Shown here piece by piece: positions 1-11,900 of a stretch of 64,000 nt of DNA (positions are counted from its first letter, which is position 1; every line of letters begins with the position of its first letter). The notes beneath the pieces were generated by a model. It was not told the DNA's origin and did no database searches. It was given only the letters and a program-made list of their open reading frames with translations. Location: assembly GCF_002234675.1 (NCBI RefSeq), contig NC_019871.2, forward strand, positions 19,934,604 through 19,998,603, given 5' to 3'. Made by a program: the position numbers and the translations under genes. The DNA is from Oryzias latipes (lineage: Eukaryota; Chordata; Actinopteri; Beloniformes; Adrianichthyidae).

Positions 1-60
1 CTGTTGATCCAGCAATAATATTGTAGTTCCTAAAACACATTTTAATGTCAAATTACTGCA

Positions 61-165
61 AATCTATCCATCTATAATATATCCATTCATTCATTTTCAT
101 CTATCATCTATCCATTCAATTATCACTCATCCATTAATCCATCCATCCATTTATCATCCATGTAG
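61..165. repeat. Degenerate ATCC/ATCT simple repeat
   Basis: An imperfect tract of tetranucleotides (CCAT, TCAT, ATCT) runs through these bases. It is typical low-complexity sequence next to fish SINEs. Nothing else is recognisable between 1 and 332. Confidence 0.6.
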
Positions 166-332
166 CAGAACTCACAGCTAAGAATAAACAAATCTTGGTT
201 TCGCTGTTTCAGCCTAAATAGCGTTACAGTAGCTTATGTGACAGATGATGAATTTACTGTGGAACTATATTCCAGATCGATGGACAAATGATTTCACGTG
301 ATAAACGTAAAATCATTGATAAAACTGGTGGT

Positions 333-570
333 GGGCTGCACGGTGGCACAGTGGTTAGCGCTCTTGCCTCCAAGCAAGACACCTTTCGAAAACATGCTTC
401 ATGCTAAATTGTTTCAATGGATGTGTGATTGTGGCCCAGCGACAGACTGGTGACCTGTCCAGGACGTCCCCTGCCTTCGCCCACAAGTGGCCGGGATAGA
501 CTCCGGCAGTCCCGTGACCCCGAAAGGGACAAGATGGGTTTAGAAGATGAATGAATGAATGAATGAATGA
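333..570 (+). mobile_element. tRNA-related SINE-like repeat with GAAT tail
   Basis: It starts with GGGCTGCACGGTGGCACAGT followed by GGTTAGCGCTCTTGCCTC, the widespread fish repeat head with an RNA polymerase III A-box-like stretch. The body carries the familiar 'CCAGCGACAGACTGGTGACC' segment, and the element ends in a GAAT tandem tail (about 550-570). The B-box region is decayed, so this copy is old. A reverse-strand fragment of the same head lies near 46,660. Confidence 0.7.
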
Positions 571-1022
571 AAACTGGCAAAATAAAACTTTAAAAAATGC
601 TATGTTCATACAAAAAAGACATACATGCATGTGCTTTTAAACCTTTAAGCAACCCCTAAAAAAATAAGGTAATAGTTTTATATGTAAAACAGCATTTCTT
701 GGGAAACTAATATTTTCTGTTCCCTTTAGGACTCGTCCCAGCAAATCATCTTCCTCCAGCTAACCTTCTCCTGTGCTTCCTCCTTGCTCATCCTCTATAC
801 CTAAAAACTATAGCTGGTATCTCCAACCTCAGCATCCTTTTACCAACATCATCACTGTTCCTCTTAATGGGTCCAAACCATCTCCATCTGCTTCCCTGCT
901 CCAAAACATCTAAGATAAGCTGTTCCTCTGATGGATTCATCCCTGATCCTGTCCATCCTCCTAAAGAGAACCCAAAAATCTTGGTCTTATGAAAAGAAAT
1001 AGGACTATCAAGAACATGTAAA
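571..1022. other. No recognisable gene
   Basis: AT-rich sequence with a pyrimidine-rich part (730-960) and a poly-A run at 1,020-1,034. I see no supported coding region. Confidence 0.5.
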
Positions 1023-1230
1023 AAAAAAAAAAAAGGTATCAGAGCAGGAATGGTACTCTGAGAATGACTGAATAATAGCTGTTTATTTCTTTATAGAGGT
1101 CTATGGGGTTTTGTCTTCTTGGAGCCAGCATGTACTGTCAGTTTGGAACACGGGGGGGGGGGGGGGGGGGGGGTCACTCAGTCCAGTTATCATATACAGT
1201 CAATGAACCTTCTGCATTTACCCAGACTTG
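1023..1230 (+). repeat. MITE-like repeat family M1, copy a, with a 22-G run
   Basis: This stretch (GTATCAGAGCAGGAATGGTA through the terminal GTCACTCAGTCCAGTTATCA) recurs in the window at 36,850-37,430, 48,425-48,815 and 59,825-60,170, with a fragment at 62,925-63,050. The terminal sequence GAACTGGACTGAGTGAC occurs at both ends of the longer copies in inverted orientation. A run of 22 G (1,152-1,173) sits immediately inside the terminus. The superfamily is not determined. Confidence 0.6.
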
Positions 1231-1849
1231 GGACCAGCACATTAAAAACACTGGATTATGCCCCCTTATTGTTGGATTCTACTAAGATAATTGCACAAAA
1301 TGATTGTAATATTCCTGGGGGGAAAAACTGCTCTTTTTAAATAATAAAACCCCACATTCTAGTTACCATAATTGCAATTTCATGCATTGTGTGTCTATTT
1401 TAGACTTTTGAAGAATGATTGTGTGACATTTCAAAATAAAAACAGCGACACATTACAATCTGAATTAAACAGAACCTATCAAATGTCCAAACGGGTTTTC
1501 CACAGAAACACTGGCGGTTCGAGCCTGGCTGACTTTTCAGCTCTGACTAACTCGGGTGAGTTATCCCGGTTTCTTGACTTGATAATTATACCGCAGTGAA
1601 TAGTTCAGAGTCTACTCCACTTTCTAAGCCGACACTGCGTAACCAGGACAGCAGAAGAACCGACCATGAAGGAACCATGACAACCAAGAAACAGGCGCCA
1701 TTAAAGTCCAATGCGTTGGAACTTTCTACGGTTGTCCTGGTCCAAATTTGTCCCGAACGGTTCGTCTGAAAGCACATTTGTCAAAACCAGGCGGAGGAAG
1801 GTCGCTCCTCTGTAGTTACACCGACATAACGGAGACTTTCGCTGAAGTT

Positions 1850-2300
1850 TGACTCCAGAACCTCCGCCTATTATGATCCCACACCAGCCACGGCTCCGTG
1901 TCCGGGCGGAGCAGTCCCACGGAGGGCTGCCGTACTCACCCCGCAGGAGAGGACCATCCCGACCCGGGCGGCGCAGCTCCGGTCCGGCTTCTCCCTCCGC
2001 CCGGACCGAGGCTAGTTGAGACTTCAACGATGAAGACTCACCCGGAGAGACGACGGGCTCCGCAGAGGCTTCAGCGAAGCTGACGCTGGCATTCGGCCAT
2101 TCCTCCTGACCCCAGCAGTAGTAGAGTTTCAGACAGCAACCAAGCAACGGTTCATTTTGCTTTAACGGTGACGTCAGCACGGCTGCTGAGCGGGCCTCTG
2201 ATTGGACCGGACTGAAGGCCGTACGTCATAGTGGGGCCCCGCCTCCTGCCGCATCGCCAAGGCAATGAACGTAAACACTGGAGAAGCATCCCGGAAGTGA
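1850..2300. promoter_or_regulatory. CpG-rich promoter-like region, gene unknown
   Basis: CpG dinucleotides are frequent here in contrast to the AT-rich surroundings. Visible motifs are a perfect CRE (TGACGTCA, 2,168-2,175), an ATTGG (inverted CCAAT) near 2,200, a GC box-like GGGGCCCCGCC near 2,233 and an ETS-type CCGGAAGTGA near 2,290. A GTGAGT donor follows a CpG-rich stretch on the minus strand near 2,040. No coding exon can be assigned with confidence, so this may be the first-exon region of a neighbouring gene running left, or a bidirectional promoter. Confidence 0.5.
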
Positions 2301-3500
2301 AGAACTTTCTGCTCTACAATCATTATTATTCTGTTATTGTTCCGTTGTTTGCTGTCACAGAGGAGCCTCAGATGTTCTTGCCTACATCAAAGTCGTCAGT
2401 TTGGAAGGTTTCTGTCTTTTGCTCTTTACGTTCTGTGAAAACCGATGTGCAGCATTTCAGCCTCACTCCCCAAAACCAGTCTTGCAGTGAACTAGGTTCT
2501 GCCCAGATATTCATACTGAGAATTCAATTTGTCAGACTCATCAGGGCAGTTCCCTCCTGCCTAAATTCTCTGAGACCCGCCTCCGCGATTTTCATGTTTT
2601 CATATTGAATTCGAAAGGCCAAATGCATTTTTAAATTGCAAACCTGAATTGCTTATTGAATTGTCAATAAATAATTGAATCTGAATTTGAATTATTGGTG
2701 GAAAAAAACTTTCATATTCTGCTGTGAAAAGGATTGTTTTCACAAAATGCTTTTTACCTAAACATACACAAATCACAAACATGTTTCTCTGTCTTATTGT
2801 GGTTAATCTGCTCAGATTTTAGATTAGCTAAATGCACATTAGTAGCCTGGAGCCTTTAAATTTTTTTAGGGGGTTTCAAAATTATCAGACCAGACAGGTT
2901 TTCTTTTGTTAATTGTGAAATTTATTCTCAGTTTCTGTTCACAGGAGAGGTAAGTAGAGCGATGCTTTGTAGATGAAACTCTTCTGCTTCAATGTATGCT
3001 GAGACTGTGAACATTATCATTATTTCGCCGAGAAGTCCTGTCCTATACTAATTTGTGGTTAGCAGGAATACATTTAAAACTGGAGTAACATTCTGGTGCA
3101 AGGTTGACTAAACTTTAGAGAATGTGGAACAGCACAAATAAATTACCATTATTATAGTTTAAACACTTAGATAAAAAGTTGTTTACATTTAGGACAATTC
3201 TTTAAATGTGAAATTCTATTGGTGACAGGGGAGAAAACTATAATCTAATGCACATGACTGCTATAAAAAAGGTCTAAAGTATAAAAGGTGAAAATCACTG
3301 AAAAATCAGATGATATCTAAAGAATTCCTCTGACAAACAATGTGCTCTGAATAGAATCAGGAAAATTCCTGGAATAGATTGTCTTTCGGTCTCCTGCAAG
3401 TAGAAATCTGTAGTGGGCAGCTGTAGGTGGAAGCTGTCGTGTGCTGCCCTCAACAGTTGAAGTCCCTCATAAAAAAACAACTTTAATGAAAATCAGTTAA
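2301..3500. other. No recognisable gene
   Basis: AT-rich sequence with only short ORFs lacking family similarity or convincing splice structure. I see nothing supportable. Confidence 0.5.
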
Positions 3501-3504
3501 TTTG

Positions 3505-5065
3505 CCAGGAAACTAAAGAGACAAGTCTGGACAAAAATGATGGCACCTCTGGAAGAGAATCGTGAGCTTTAAGACACGTTAGACTCGAAGTGAGTCTGCA
3601 TCACAGGTGTCTTCAATTTGGGATAAGTGAGTCTGAGAGAATCTCCCAGAAGTTTGGTGTTCCTATGACTGCAGCTGTACAGATTATGCAGAAGGTTATG
3701 GTCCACAGGATTAAAGACAACTTCCCTGGACAAGGCTGAAAGAGGAAAACTGCAGAACCCCCCCCCCTCCCAGACAGATCATCTGGTAAATGGTAACCAA
3801 AGAGCCCAGGAAAACCCCCAAAGAGATTAAGTTACATCAGTGTCAGATAAGACAAAAAAAAGAAAAATACTTTAAGAGTAAATACAATAAAATAAAAGAA
3901 GAGACTAAAGCTAAATGTTCATACAATGAAGCACAGAAGAAAGTTCCTACAGTGAAACACGGAAGAGGCTCCATTATGGTCTGGGGCTGCTTTGCTTGGT
4001 CTGCCACAGTGTCTTAAAACTTTGCAGATTGCTTCAAAATGATCAAAGTTTTCTGGACTGAAATGTTCCGATTCATGTCAGAAAGTTCACAGATCAGAGA
4101 TCTTCCAGCATAAATGGTTTAACGATTAATCGACTTACCCAACCAGATCGATCTGTCTGAGGCAAGTTGTTAATCGAATAGAATCAAATCGACCTATACC
4201 ATTAGAAAACAAAAACTGATCCACCCATCATTACAGTCCAATGTGTGGAACCACTGACTTTTAAAAAGATATCATCATACCATACAATGTGGAGGAATGT
4301 TCTAATATTGTCCCGTTTGTATTATTTTGATGAGGAAAAACAAAATTGGGCTGAACTTTATGAAACTAAAATGTGAAAGAATTTCCCATCAATTCATGTT
4401 TCCTTGTTTGTTTGTTCACGTTTAATTTACACTTGATTATCTTGCAAGAAATACAGGGAATCTGGAAAACTTCAGCTGCACTCTTCAGTACACAGGTATT
4501 TCTCTCGGAGTCACACTGGTTGAATTTTTGGCTAAAGATGTCCTGGATCGATTTTACCTCAATGAATCGGTTCAAATCGGATCGTACAGAATAAACCAAT
4601 AACGACTATGAATTGTATCGTCAACCACAAATTACGATATGAATAAAATCGTTGGTAAAATGAATTGTTCTATCCCTAAAAAACACCAATATTTAGCTGA
4701 GAGCAAACCATTATTGAAGTGACCTTTGAAGATTACAGTCTGTGTAGTTCAGTTTAGCAATTAGCTGTTGTTCATATTTAGCTGATTCTATCATTTTGTA
4801 CAATAATTGGTTTGAAGCCCATTGAGACAATGTGATTTTAGGCAATATATAAAATAGAAATGAAGTGAATCTGGATAAGGAAACCCCCAAACCTGAAGTG
4901 GACCAAAGCATCTGCTGACAGGTGAAGAAGACTGACTGACCAACATTTATCTAGGTTGTCTGTGGTGATTTCTTCAAAATAATGAGCACAAAATATTTTG
5001 GGTCCCATCACTTTGGTCCAGGCTTGCCCCAGGAGTTTGTTAATCTGTTGAATCTACAGAAATGT
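3505..5065 (+). mobile_element. Decayed Tc1/mariner-like DNA transposon
   Basis: The left part reads like the start of a fish Tc1-like element (GACAAAAATGATGGCACCTC, then a helix-turn-helix-encoding region). At 3,945-4,000 the plus strand encodes VKHGRGSIMVWGCF, the conserved SIMVWGCF block of Tc1 transposases. Sequence near 4,985-5,040 (TTTTGGGTCCCATCACTTTG) fits the 3' side. Frameshifts, an internal unrelated stretch (about 4,100-4,680) and stops show that it is dead. Its exact ends are uncertain. Confidence 0.6.
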
Positions 5066-5924
5066 CAGACTTTCAGTGGCTGATGTGCAGGAACATTTTA
5101 CTTTGAAATTGATTGATTTATGGTGATCCCTGAAACCTGACGACATACAGCATCACACTTTAGCTAAACCTTCCCTTCAACAATTTTCCTTTTACTCATT
5201 CATTGTTTGCATATATTATGTCTATTTTTTCTATTCCGTTTATCTTCTATAATAAGACTATATGCCTGGTTTACAACATGTTAGATCCAACCATGACGCA
5301 TTCGAAAGATTACACAGTATAGAGTGGCTGTTTGATCATTTATCTGTATATTGATTAAGTACACGATAAAGTTATGAACACAAAAAGGAGAAACTGTATA
5401 AATTAGAATTCTTCGTAGAATAAAATGCTTTACATTACTACAAGTTTTAGTTCATAGGGTGTTAGAGTTTTGCTCACTTTGCACCGCTAGATTAAAATTC
5501 CTCATTATTAAAGAAATTTCCTTTTTTTTCATAAATACGACTTAGCATTTCTAACTTTGGAAGTTAGCTACAACTGCATAAAATGCCTGTCAAGTGTTGC
5601 ACCCACAGACAGCGTTTTGGGCTGTTTCCTCCATAGCCCCGCCCCTCAGGTAAAAGTGCAGGTGAGAGCGACATGTCCACCTGTCAACTCGTGGCTCTTA
5701 CTATGAGCGTGTTGTGAAGCAGAGAGCTAACGTGAGCTTGCTCTGCTGCTTTCAGCTCATTCAGTGTAACACGTCTGCTTTCCTTTTTTTTCTTAAACAA
5801 TGTTTTTCCCTTTTTTGGGGGAGGAGGGGGAACAGCATTGCTGCTCCAGTCATCACTTTTACTTGATAGCAGCTCAGAAATGAACACAAACAGGGCTGCT
5901 TCCTGCTCGCCTCAGAGCGGCTCT
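5066..5924. other. 3' flank of TBCEL, probably its 3' UTR in part
   Basis: This stretch lies just downstream of the TBCEL stop codon. It should contain the 3' UTR, but I could not pick a convincing polyadenylation signal. No other gene is seen. Confidence 0.4.
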
Positions 5925-8900
5925 TCACTTGGTTTTAGGCACCACCAGGATCTCATCTCCATCTTGGATGCTGTAGGAGTGCAGTGCTCGAGTGTTGTAC
6001 TTCATTTCCTCTGGACCAAAGGCGCTGTCCTTGTTGATGTAGTAAAGTCTCATGCTTTTGGTGGACAGCTGGACCACTTTGGTCAGTTGCTTCCGCAGCT
6101 CTGCTACCGTCTGGTCCAAGCGGATACTAAGCTGAGAGAAAAGACAAATCATTTATGTAAATGATTGCGCTAAAGTCTGTTTTCTGCTGCTTATCTTTCT
6201 ATTAAACTCTTGCAGATGAGCTGCTAAGAACTCTGGGAGATTCATAAGCCTTCACATGTGGCTTCACTACACACATTCACACATTTTCAACAGATGAAAA
6301 GAATCAAAGGCAGCTGCAGATTTTTGTATTAACCTGTTATGTCCCCTGCTGGCTTTGACTATAAACTATCCCAGAGTCCAGGACATTGAAGGACTTAACC
6401 CCGGAAATCCCAAGAACAATTATCTTCTGGGCTTTTAAACTTAATTTTCCTTTTTTTGTGTGTTTGCTCGTTTTGTGTAGCGGCAATTAACAGGGACAGA
6501 TCAAATAAGAGAATAAAAATAAAAATAATTAAACCAGTGACTGTGGCCTGTGGGTTTTCCAGGGTTAAATGTTCCTCTAATAATAATGCAGTCTCACGTT
6601 TTTGACATATTACCTAAAAGTAAAAGTACACAACCTTTATAAAGGATAAATGACAGTTTAAAGACCCACTCTGATGAAAGTTGATAAGGTTTTTGCTTAA
6701 TGCTTACTTTAAATTCAGTTCTTTAACTTTTTTTTTAATGTAGGTCTTATTCTGTGCAAACTATTCTGAAGAGAATATTACAGGATGGCAAACTAACATG
6801 CTCTACTTTCTCCTCACAATGCACCTCCACCCGGGCTCTGCAGCGAGGCTTTAGGTTGATCTCAGCCAGCGGCTCCAACTTCCCGTACTTTGTAACGAGG
6901 GAATGGTATCTATGGAGGAAAAATGCAGAGTTTAGGTGAAGAAAAGCACCTGCATTTAAAAATATCCTGCTTTCCAAAGGGTTAGCTTAATTATCCACAA
7001 AAATGAAACGGCTAAAAACATCTGAAACAACAGGAAGAGCTCCTTAAATCAGGATACTTTTTATAGACAGATTTCTTCATCGACGTTTCAAAGGCATGTT
7101 TTTCCTAAACTGTAATCCTGATTATGTCTGAAAGGGAATTCTGTTGAATTTCTGTTCACTTGTCTAAAATGATCGTTGATACTCTTGTGGAATTTAGAGC
7201 TTTTCAGACGTGTCTTTGTGTCTGCTTTCTCTAAGGCAGGGGTCGGCAACCCACATGTGGCTCTTTCATCCATCTGTTGTGGCTCCCTGTGACTTTGGAA
7301 AATAATGAGTATTTTATGATAATTAAATTTTATTAGTGTGTTCATTTTTCATGGCATTTCAAAGGCGCTGATGGCTCCGTACGAAGCGCGAGCCACGTAA
7401 AAAGCAGCTTCGTAATGAGCTCGTATTTATCGGGCGAGACCTGCAGAGCTGATAGCAGGAGGAGACACGCGGGGCGGCTTCAATTAACACTCCGATCTTC
7501 TGCCGGGAACTTGACGTGCCGTGGGGCAGAGAGCAACTCGCTGATGACAGACTGAGTGTTCGCGCCAGCGTTGCCAGATAGAGTCACAGTTTTCCAGCCC
7601 AAAAGTCATCTGAAAACCGCCAGACCCAGCCAAAAACCGCCCAACACAGCTTTTGTTGATGTTTTTTCCGTACTGGACTGATAAAATAAAAGATTTTTCT
7701 AAATAAAAGATAGTTCTGACTAATAATAAAATGTGTACAATATTGAATATTTCTTCAGCGGGCCGCCTTCTTCCATTCATTTGCTTAACCCGCTCTATCC
7801 CCGCTATAACCTGCGTCCGGCTCTTTCATCCTTGTGCTGCGCAGGAGCGACCCGACTACTACCGTATTTTGCGCTCTCTGTGTAGGACACACTGAGGAGC
7901 GCGGGGGAAACAAATCTCAGCTGCAGAGGATATGAACAGGTGAACAGGTAGAGAGGAAAAGCAGGTAAAGAGGCGGAGGAGGGGCTTTGGCTTCAAACTC
8001 TGTCAGAGAGATGAAAACACGGGCGTCAGATTGAGACGCAGCTTTCCCTGCGGGAGTTGAAGCAGAGACCTTCCCTGGGATGATTTTATGAACTCAAACA
8101 TGGAAACATGATTACCAAGTAGAACTCTTCAAAATAATAATCCTGATCTCTCCACATTCTCAGTTTCTACCATGCATTGATAAACACATCGCTCCATGCA
8201 GCGATCGGACCAGAACATTAGCTCCTCCCACACGCGGTATCATCCTTTAAAGAACATAATGTGCATTTGCAGCGGTGTATGCTTCAGACGATGTCCGATT
8301 GGCCAATCTACATGTCAATCAAGTCCCGTACTTCTCAGTGAGGACTTTGGTGGATTTTAAAGAAGTACTTTTTTTTTTTTTTAATATTTTCTGGCCCGCG
8401 ACCTACACTCCTTGAAGATCGACGTAATGAGCACCTTTGAATAATATATACATGCATAATATAAATAATGATTTCAAAACGGGTTGTGGCTCCGGGTGCT
8501 TTCTTTTTTATTAGGGGCGGTCCCAAATGGCTCTTTGAGTAAAAAAGGTTGCCGACCCCTGCTCTAAGGCGTATAAGTTGTTGTGCATTAGAGTAGAGTG
8601 TGGCCTGTTGGGATGTAGGTTTGTTTTATTGATGGTTCTGTTAGAGAAAACACAGCATCAGCTGTCACAGACCTGTAAGGCAGGTCTCTCTCAGGGCAGT
8701 CCAAGTAGTAACGGATGAAGAACCTCTCTGCATCTTCCCGCTCACTGTCAGTCACAACGCTGCCATTCAGCATGGAAACGGAGGGAAGTCTGCACCATGA
8801 CACGGACAGAAAAGGAGACACGCACGTTTAATCCAACGAACACAGCTCTGTGAAAGATGAAGAACACAGTGAAGGTCCACTCCAGCTCTGCGGCTGCTCT

Positions 8901-11900
8901 GACTCACCGTGCCACCATGAGGCTGCGACACTCTGCATTGGTGTATGCCTGCAGTAAAGGAATCCCCCGCAGCCGCACCTCCTCCAGCTTAGGGAAGAAG
9001 TTGAGCTTCTCAACATCTTCCCATCGGTTTAGACCTACCAAAGAAATGATGGTTAAGAACCGGACACAGACAGGAGGACTGACAGGAACATCCATGGAGC
9101 TGATCACTGGATGACCTTATAGTTCAGCTGAATGAGTTTGAGCCATAGAAACTGGTTCCTGTCACTGCTAGAGATCAGGAAGGTTACTTCCTTACCCCTG
9201 TGGTGCATTTAGGGCCTACAGAACAGAAACTCTTGACGCTAAGAAATCTAACTTGGAAATCTGTCTCTGTGATGGAAAAAGGATAAGCTCAGATCCACCA
9301 GTGTTCTTTCATACTTTAATATTGCAGTGAATTAACTGAAGGATGCCATGCGGCTGTCAGAAGTCAGAGCTCTGTCTCCCCATCGGCGGGAACCATCTCC
9401 AGAGTTATAAACACACTACATCTCCCAGCAACCCCAGCACACAGTGTCTGGATGCCATACACCTGACTCTCATGTGCAATCACATGATCACACTCGGCTC
9501 GACTGAGCCTCACTCAGTGTGAAGTATTGCTTGTGTGTTGATCTAGATCTGATCTTCTGATTCCCTGACCCTGTTGTATCTTTGACTCTGTTTTCTGCTG
9601 CCCGGCCCCGACTCTTGCCTGGATCCTGACTTCTGCTGTTTCTCCTTTGATGATCCTATGTTCCTTATTTATCCCTGCCTGCCTGACCCTGATTTCGCTT
9701 TGTTGGCTTTTAACTAAGCTAATAAACCTGGTGCAATTGGATGCAACCGTCTGACCGCTCTTCTGTCACAAGACGCAGAGCAGTCCGGGTAGTTGGGTGG
9801 TTTCCGCCGCTCCCGCCAATGACCAGAGGGGGAGACAGAGCACTGACTTCTGACAACGGCTGCATTAGTTCAGCCTTTATCCAGAATTCCGTGCTGTAGG
9901 TACGGGCTTGAATTCAGAAAGACCAGTGGAAATCAGCCTTTAGTCCCAACTGCCCTTGTGAGTGGAAACAGGCTGTCTCCAGGTGAAAAATGGTCAAACC
10001 TGTACATATCATGCAGGTGATCGCACAAAGTATCAAGGTTGTTAACCACTCAGTGAACCCATAGAGAAAAAAAATGTTCATACACATTTTTTTCCACAGG
10101 CACACTGTGGGCAACAAGTCATAGTGAACACTTAAGCACCGCATCACTCGTAGTCTTCCTTTAGCTTTAAGGATCCTTCACGATACACTTACTACAGGCA
10201 TGCCAATGGTACGTTCCATTTTCACGAAATTCCTTGAGATGGCCATACGAGCCTCAAGGGAACTGAAAGACACACCTGCTACTCCACTCTATTACCCTCC
10301 ATGGGCCCGGACAACCCCAAAACCCCCAGAACCCGTACAGGTCACCCTCCAATACGGGTGCATGTGACCAAGGCTCAAACCAAAGCTTTTTTTGTTGGCT
10401 TTAATATCCAAAGACTTAAAAAAAAATTGTTTTCATTGTTTGTCTAATAAAAATGATTAACAGTCAATATAGAAAAGACTGTTGTTCTTTAAAAACAGAA
10501 AAAACCTAAACCAAACAGAAATTCATAAATTTAACTTATTAAGATTCTATTCATTTAATGACCCTTTAAATCTAAAGTAATTGCTGCTATAAACCAGCAG
10601 CAAAGGAACCTTTCCCTCAGAAACGCATTACCTGACACAGGTAAACTCAGGAGATGGACTCAGATTTACTGACCTGAGTTGTGAAGATTAATGCTGCGGA
10701 GGTTGGGGAAGAGCCGCTGAAGGACGTCTTTGCTGTCCTGGATGGACGCCAAGTTATTGTTGGCCATGACCAGCGTCTCCAGGCTGGGAAACATGGAGCC
10801 GAACTTGCGGACTTCCGCCCAGTCGTGCAGTCTGTTGTCTGTGATGTGCAGGAGGCGCAGCGTGGGGCAGGCGGGGCTGGAGGTCCTCACACTGCTGTAC
10901 TCATTAAGGCACAGAAACAACTCCTCCAGCCTACACAGCAGCAGCAGAACCAACAGTGAGGAAGGTTTGGTTTCTGAAACAGCAGTTTTGGGGTGAATCT
11001 TCTCTTACTCTGGGATCTGTTGAGTCAGCTGAAGCACAGCATCCCAGGAGATCTGAGTGTTGTTTAGGACCAGGCGGCGAACGCGCGAAAAGGCTTGAGC
11101 CACGTGAGGCTCCAGACGGGACTCGGCCAGCGGGTTGGAGCTCAAGTTAATGAACTCCAAGTTGGGAATATTTACAACAATTTTACTGATCTGAAAAAAG
11201 GAGAAGACGCATGGATTACTTTTTACAAAGCAAAACTGATCAATTCAAAGATGTAAAACAACAGGTCTTCCTTTAACAATCCCGAAAACCTTTTAAATAG
11301 GAAATTCTGATGAATAGAAATCGATTTTTAACATAAAATTAACTGAAGAAAGCTGTTAGTAATCTGCAGCTCATGCTGACATTCTGTCTCTCTAAAAAGC
11401 AACATGCTGGAGATAAACGCCATTTGTTAGCTCATGAAAGAAAATGCTTTAAACTTTTCTTTTCTAGGTCCTTCAGGTGAAAGACAACACACAAACATTA
11501 AATGTGTGAGTGAGTGTTAAGTGAGCAACACAGGAGATTTCTGACTCCAATGCTGAAGTCCTAATTCTTGTCTTTCTTTGTCCCCGATGTCCAGAAGTTT
11601 AATAATCATCTAGCATCCGTGTGAACAAAAAATGTGAAAAACAGCCAGGCAAGAAACTGCACTGAAGCTTAAAGAAAGATGGATGAGAAACTAGAAAAAT
11701 GTAAAAAGTTTTTTACTTCCAAAAGTGATTTTCAGGAGAATTTTTAGTTGTTTCTTACTACCTGGTTGTGTTATGGCTGTGGCCAAATTATGTATTTTTT
11801 TACTCTATGTTTCGTGTGCTTAATTTTCTATATCAGAGTATGGGACATTGCTGTTTTGTGTGGATCTTTGTGTGTCTGTCTGTGTTGATTGTTTTCAGGT

